From Tetmemena sp. SeJ-2015 (Eukaryota; Ciliophora; Spirotrichea; Sporadotrichida; Oxytrichidae), in contig JAJKFJ010020912.1 in NCBI GenBank assembly GCA_027382625.1, forward strand, positions 1 to 64,000: DNA of 64,000 bases. Reading direction: 5' to 3'. Made by a program: the position numbers and the translations under genes. Below, piece by piece: positions 59,173 to 64,000 of this stretch. Position 1 is the stretch's first letter. Each line of letters starts with the position of its first letter. The notes under the pieces were generated by a model, which searched no databases, was not told the DNA's origin, and saw only the letters and a list, made by a program, of their open reading frames with translations.

Positions 59173-59724
59173 TTTTAATATATTATTAAAATTAGAAAGT
59201 TAAAATTCGGGAGCACAGCCCGGGGCACTAGGCCCCGGTGGGCCCTTTCCCTAAGGCTTTCGGGTTAAAACCCATTGGCTGGGGGTGAGTGCTTAAAAGA
59301 GGAAAGGGGAAATGGGCAGCCGAACCCCGGGGGAAAGGTTTTGAGTGCCACGGGGAGAGATAATCAAAGGTGAGGGTTTTCCCACTCACCATCCTAACCC
59401 TTTAACGTGGGGGGGACGAATCAGGACAAACACTCATCATGCAGCGGGACACAACCAGACGCTACGAAGCAGCAACTTTCTTTCGGTCCGAAAACTACCA
59501 TTTTTTTTTTTCCTTTTTTGGTTTTTTTTTGGATGGTTTGCGAACCCCTTCTGCTCAGAATGTGAGGGGGGGGCCACGTTTTAATATCCCATTCGCTGTG
59601 GGTTTTTGCCGTAATAAGTGCTCAAGCAATATCATTGACGTCACGGCCTTTCTTATTTATGCCCGGGGGGGCCCTTTTAATTCTTAATTATTATAATTTA
59701 TAATTATTTATATTTTTTAATATA
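59173..59724. mobile_element. GC-rich inserted element, copy 2, inverted
   Basis: 59184-59690 is an imperfect reverse complement of copy 1 along its whole length, including the GGGCCC end, GACGTCA, the region around CACTCACC and the other end TTTAACTTTCTAATTTT. TTTTAATATA at 59173-59182 and 59715-59724 may be its flanking repeat, though AT-rich repeats arise easily. This copy has expanded G, C and T runs and no long open frame. It sits just 5' of the ATG at 59094. Confidence 0.65.
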
Positions 59725-60186
59725 AAAGAAGGGATAATTTTATGAAAATTAAATTTTTTTGAAAGGATTAAAACTTGTAATTAATTTTGCAGCTTAAACA
59801 GTGAATATAACCTGTTATTGCAAATTATAACTATAGTTATTGTATTTAATATGGACCTTAATTTTATGTTTAAAAATAAATGTTACTTATCCCAGCTAAC
59901 TTGTTTTTATTCTCTATAAAAATTCCTACTTTTTTAGAATTCTAAAAGCATATAAAAAGTATATCTCTCTATTGACTTTGAATTAAAGAAATAAATCTAC
60001 TTGTCTCAAGACATTATTGGCTGTTAGCAACCTATTTTATAATAAACTTGTGTTATAAGGTATTAGACTTTTAAAAGCTGTTTCTACTAGAGTATTAATT
60101 AATAGTTTATGGATTTAGTGGAGGAAGACTGATATATTGGGACTCCTAATCAAAGTACTGTTTTTAATTGAGGGGTGTAGGCCATG
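59725..60186. other. AT-rich intergenic stretch
   Basis: Very AT-rich DNA between the second GC-rich element and the stop of the next minus-strand gene. I see no coding, RNA or repeat signal. Confidence 0.5.
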
Positions 60187-63100
60187 TCAGAAACCTTTTG
60201 TATTTGCGAGAAGATGGGGTGCAGCTTCTTTATGTTCGAGCTCTGTCGATTCTAGTTTAGCAAACTAAAAATTAACTACCCTTGCCCACGACTTACCCAT
60301 TGTGAACATTTCTATTTTAGTTAAAGGATTTGGGTCCTTTTTGAGAATGCAGCTAGTTTGGCCTTAATATTTTGAATGTTATTTGTGCTGTTGGTTGCAA
60401 TCGATGCGTTCTATCTTCATAGAGAAATTAAAAAATTTCTTATAAGAAATGATCTATGGATTAATAAGAGAATTTCTGGTTATGGATCATTTGAGTGAAA
60501 ACCTTAGCCATTTTCTTCTTGATAGGGTTCTAAGGTCTGTTACCTGAGGGCTTTACCCTCCCCAAACTTCTTTTCTCATCTTCGCTAGATAAATCCGAGA
60601 CAAAAGATTCAGACAATAGTTCGTCACCTTCAATTCTTTTCTTGCCCGATCCATGCATCGCAAGGGTTTGCATCCTACTAAACCCTTAACCTTGGTAAGC
60701 CCCATTCTAAGATGAGTCAGGATTCTTTTTATTGAGATCTGACTTAAATTTGATGTTGTACTTATTAGTTACTGATTGAGGGCCAGACTGGTCAAGAGTA
60801 GAGGCAGTATCTATTTTTAAGAGGTCCCTTTCCTGTTTAGTTCCCAAAGCTTGCATGCTACTCAAAGTCCTAATTCAACTTTGAGGTGGGTGTCATAGAA
60901 GTTTAAAATTAAAATTTATTAAATTTGGCCAACACCGAATTAACCCATTTTGCTCTTAAATGCTTTCAGCACAGCGCTTTGTTTAAGCTATAGAGAAAAG
61001 TGTTATAAATTTTATTGCTGCTGTTATAATTTTGAGAGTACTCCATTATTTAACTTATTCATCAAAGTACTGTTTCCTTCTTGCTCGGGTTCTTCTCTCT
61101 TTTCCTGTATTTATGAGGCTTCTTGAATAGCTGCAGTCTAATTAATTTTTTACTTAAGTGCTAGCATAAAGGGAGATTGGCCAAGTTTCTAAGTTACGTT
61201 GGAGCTCTGTTGTGTCATAAAATATGAAACATAGTTTTGGCAGCCTAAGATTGGTTTCTTGAGTTTTTGGCACTCTCTTTCTCCATTCCATTATAAAATA
61301 TATACTCTTAATAATCTTTGATGACATATCTAATCTAGTAATAATGGGATAGTCATAATTTTGAGTTGGTTAGGCCGCATTTTAAAAGCTTTTAAAAATG
61401 GTGTTCTTCAGACTATTGGCAATGTTTAGTGAAATTTTATTCTCAGAAGCTGGTTTCTCAGCTTATATTTCTCCAAAAGTTTAGCCAATATTTTCGATTC
61501 TCTCCTTTTTTAGCTTTGCTAGGATACTCTAAGCAACTAAGTTCAACGGTTAGATTCCGTTACCTTGAGGTAGATTTCCAGCTTTAGGGTTTGACTCTTA
61601 ATTTTATTGGCTAGCTTTATCAGATTCTAAATTAGATTTCATTGCTTTAGCGATATTAAATTATAAAGTTGTTAAGACTATGCTCAATTAAACTTGATGA
61701 GATATGATCTGAGAGGAAATTTAACCCTTAATTTGGTGATGACTAGCCTCTGAGGAGAATAGAATATCTTCTCTCCTCTCTATTGTCATCTTCCAATTCA
61801 GACTGAGCAACTATCTAGACAAGCTTCTCATTTTCAATTTACTGGCGCTTAAGATGACTGAGTGATTTCTTCTTTTTCTTTTTGGAAGAGGAGGCTGCCT
61901 GGTCAGTCTATTGACTATTGTTTAAGTACACTATGTGAGATCCATCAGCATTTAAAAAAATAATTTATAGTGATAATAGATTAAAGCATATTTCATGTTT
62001 TTGTCTACTTAGCTGCGGTCCTAGAGCAAAGTCTGCTACTTTTCTGTTATCTAGATTGGGAAGTCTCTAGAATTGTTTCGAGAGTGCAGCTTGCTCACAG
62101 AGGAGGAGTGATTCTGCTGTAAAAACGAAGCCGCCTGATAAAACTTAGTATGGAGGGAAATATTAGCGCCACCTCTATAATAAATTAAGAATGAATATTT
62201 CTCCCTTCATTTTAGAGAATTTAGGGGTGGCCAAATAATGAGTTGCTTAAATTTATTTTTAATTAAAAAAAGAAGTTTTATTTTCTCATCTATAGTCTTA
62301 ACAATATTATAATCTTTCCATTCCCTGAATTAAGTCTATAGAATATAAAATCGATAATATGCTATTCGCTTTGTTGTAGCTTAGCACTCTTCCTTCGTAA
62401 TTTTTTACAAAAAATCTATGGGAGCATTTACCATCGAACCTCATTCTCAAATTATTTAAAATCATAGTTTCATTTGAGGAGAGTATAGCTGCTCAAATTT
62501 ATATTTGCAGGCAACAAATTTGTTGAGAAACTTACTTGGCCATCTAAAAATTAGGCGACTGATATTTCTTTGGCAAGCTCGGAATACCACCTCTAATACC
62601 CACCTTTGGCTTCTGGTTTTGAGGCAGCTCGTATTCCTAATCCTAATTTTGCATCTCTATTATTGAATAATTTATATTTAAAATTATTTAACTCGGTTCT
62701 GTAGTTGGTTTTATCCTAGATGACTCTTTAATTTTAGCTGGTGAATTGTTGATTATCAGGTTGATTTTCAGTCTACTAGAAGGAGTTCTAGAGAACACTC
62801 TGTGCATACATTTAATCGTATGCTTTTTGAGGAGTCATCTTACTTAAAGACCCCCTCATTTTGGCCAAAACAGAGTTATTTGGAGATAAAACACATGAAA
62901 ATATAATAAATAAGTAAGTATGATCCCTATTGAAAGTCAAAAGTAGCGTCTTAGTTTTATTTTAGCCTGCTGTTTAGTGCTATCTTGAATTTGTTAGCGA
63001 GTGGACTCTGAAAAGAGGGCTGAGAGATAGAGGGAAGCATCCTCTAATCATGGTGGTGGTTGCTATTGTTATTAGTGTAGTTAACAGACACTTCTACCTC

Positions 63101-63220
63101 TTGCCGCTGCTAGCTGTCGCTCAGTTTCTGATGTAGCCTTATCTGCTTCAGAGGCCTCCTAATCATGAATTCTCCCATTCTTGAGTTTATGTTCGCCGTA
63201 GGCATGTTATCATGCGACAT
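60187..63220 (-). CDS. Ser/Asn/Gln-rich protein, unknown function
   Basis: ATG 63220-63218 (MSHDNMPTANINSRMGEF), TGA 60189-60187 (ending LLANTKGF). Coding blocks on the minus strand: MLPSISQPSFQSPLANKF (63.0 kb), MTPQKAYDQMYAQSVLQN (62.8 kb), GIRGGIPSLPKKYQSPN (62.6 kb), SSKKKKKKSLSHLKRQQIEN (61.85 kb), NIKFKSDLNKKNPDSSQNG (60.7 kb), GDELLSESFVSDLSSEDEK (60.6 kb). Between them lie AT-rich gaps (about 62.9, 62.7, 62.3-62.5, 61.95, 60.95 kb) typical of IESs or introns; I did not resolve their borders. The protein is hydrophilic, phospho-site-like and probably disordered; no domain recognised. Confidence 0.55.
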
Positions 63221-63604
63221 GGCGTGGGAAAGTTAATGATATAAACATTTAAAATCATATTTAACCATACTGAAAACATTTTTAATGATTTGAGTAGAAT
63301 TCTTGACTGTATTTTTACATTTTCTCAACAAGCGTGATTTCAATATTTTCGGTGTTGCGAGTTCGTGATACTACTACTGCGATTACTACTACAGTTTGTA
63401 TGTTGCTTAACTAACTCAATTAATTAGTGATATTGAAAATTATAATTACTAACCCTTCTCCTAAAATATTTAATTGAAGAGCTTTTGTCTATCTATTAAA
63501 ATCTTCAGGCAGCAAAATTATCCTTATGTCCTCTTCCGAATAAAAAAAATATCATAAAAGAAGCTTCAAACATAAGCAGAACTATATTTTTAATAACAAT
63601 ATAT
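63221..63604. other. Intergenic stretch, no gene seen
   Basis: AT-rich DNA upstream of the minus-strand gene starting at 63220. A short ACTACTACTGCGATTACTACTAC run near 63,370 is the only low-complexity feature. Confidence 0.45.
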
Positions 63605-64000
63605 TTAGTCGAATGCTTCATTTGGAAAGTGAATAATTATCTTCAATAAGCTTAAGAAATTAGAATAAAGATTATTGGATTCACTAGCTGAATTTGAATA
63701 GTTAGAAGTCTGGAAATCGTGATATATAGGAAAATAGGAATTTGTTTTTTTAATAGTCTTGAAATAATATTGGGATGAATTCTGCACTATTCCCTAGAGC
63801 AGAAGCAAGAGACTTTAAAAATCAGTCTCTTCCGAAAATTACGTTGTTGAAACGTTGTTAGTTCTTCACTCTATAAAGCTGCTCCAGCTTTTCAGTTTCC
63901 TTAGCTGTTTGCTATTATAAAAGAAGAGCAAATATTTTTAATTGCATTATAGAGGAACAGAGATTAGAGATGGTATCTTCGTGGTGGGGAGATCTGTTTC
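63605..64000 (-). CDS. Partial minus-strand gene at the right edge
   Basis: Two pieces look coding: QQTAKETEKLEQLYRVKNQQ followed by RFNNVIFGRD and TGA (63824-63822), preceded by a probable intron end (TTTTATAATAG); and an open reading QNSSQYYFKTIKK to FPNEAFD with TGA near 63605. Whether these belong to one gene joined by an IES or to two is unclear. The 5' part lies outside the window. No domain recognised. Confidence 0.4.

Noticed and set aside
59345..59687. Open readings in the second GC-rich element
   Set aside because: They run through low-complexity G, C and T runs, are not conserved in frame with copy 1 and lack coding character.
58129..59690. A single 1.5-kb foldback (palindromic) transposon
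   Set aside because: The middle 500 bp read as ordinary coding sequence of the neighbouring gene, and copy 1 has its own 15-bp flanking repeat, so two separate inverted insertions explain the pattern better.
1..64000. Reading the window with the standard genetic code
   Set aside because: TAA and TAG occur throughout conserved motifs of dynein, CLPTM1, SKI2 and the flippase, where Gln fits; only TGA sits at the conserved protein ends.
1..64000. Telomere-bearing (TBE-like) transposons, C4A4 repeats, CRISPR arrays, tRNA or rRNA genes
   Set aside because: No C4A4/G4T4 runs, transposase motifs, regularly spaced repeats, cloverleaf candidates or rRNA-like sequence were seen by eye.

Overview
This window reads as germline (micronuclear) DNA of a spirotrich, probably hypotrich, ciliate of the Oxytricha/Stylonychia type. 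Conserved proteins (dynein heavy chain, P4-ATPase, CLPTM1, SKI2 helicase) read through only if TAA and TAG encode glutamine and TGA is the sole stop. Genes carry short GT-AG introns (about 30-100 nt). They are also broken by short AT-rich segments that are not introns. Each of these is flanked by a short direct repeat, and removing the segment plus one repeat copy restores the frame. These are internal eliminated sequences (IESs) with pointers between macronuclear-destined segments (MDSs). No telomeric C4A4 repeat or nanochromosome end is visible.

Layout. 1-0.9 kb: end of an unknown + gene. 1.7-5.6 kb (-): coiled-coil protein with an FG/Q-rich head. 5.7-8.4 kb (+): unknown helical protein. 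8.5-10.6 kb (+): CLPTM1. 10.7-15.3 kb (+): P4-ATPase lipid flippase. 15.4-16.5 kb (-): FAM166/CIMIP2-like axonemal protein. 16.6-19.2 kb (+): coiled-coil protein. 19.5-22.7 kb (-): low-complexity protein with an odd duplicated and inverted patch at 21.8-22.8 kb. 23.2-26.1 kb (+): MA3-domain (PDCD4-like) gene. 26.2-40.9 kb (+): axonemal dynein heavy chain. 41.1-41.2 kb: missing last piece of the MA3 gene. 41.4-43.3 kb (-): N-terminal half of SKI2. 43.5-52.6 kb: five other genes (TMEM181-like, MORN, two unknown, WS/DGAT acyltransferase). 52.7-55.6 kb (+): C-terminal half of SKI2. 55.75-59.1 kb (-): low-complexity gene carrying a GC-rich inserted element, with a second inverted copy just upstream. 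60.2-63.2 kb (-): another low-complexity gene. 63.6-64 kb: a partial gene.

The main result is the nested and scrambled architecture. The MA3 gene is split by a complete small gene and then by the whole 14.7-kb dynein gene; its last exon lies 15 kb away, and both ends share a 12-bp pointer. Directly next to it, SKI2 is split into two halves in opposite orientation, 9.4 kb apart, sharing a 10-bp inverted pointer; joining them needs a DNA inversion. Both long-range pointers overlap an intron splice site.

Other points: several single-base frame breaks, mostly at homopolymers, look like assembly errors. Low-complexity Ser/Asn/Gln-rich genes could not be assigned a function. Coordinates of CDS features span the germline locus, including introns and IESs.
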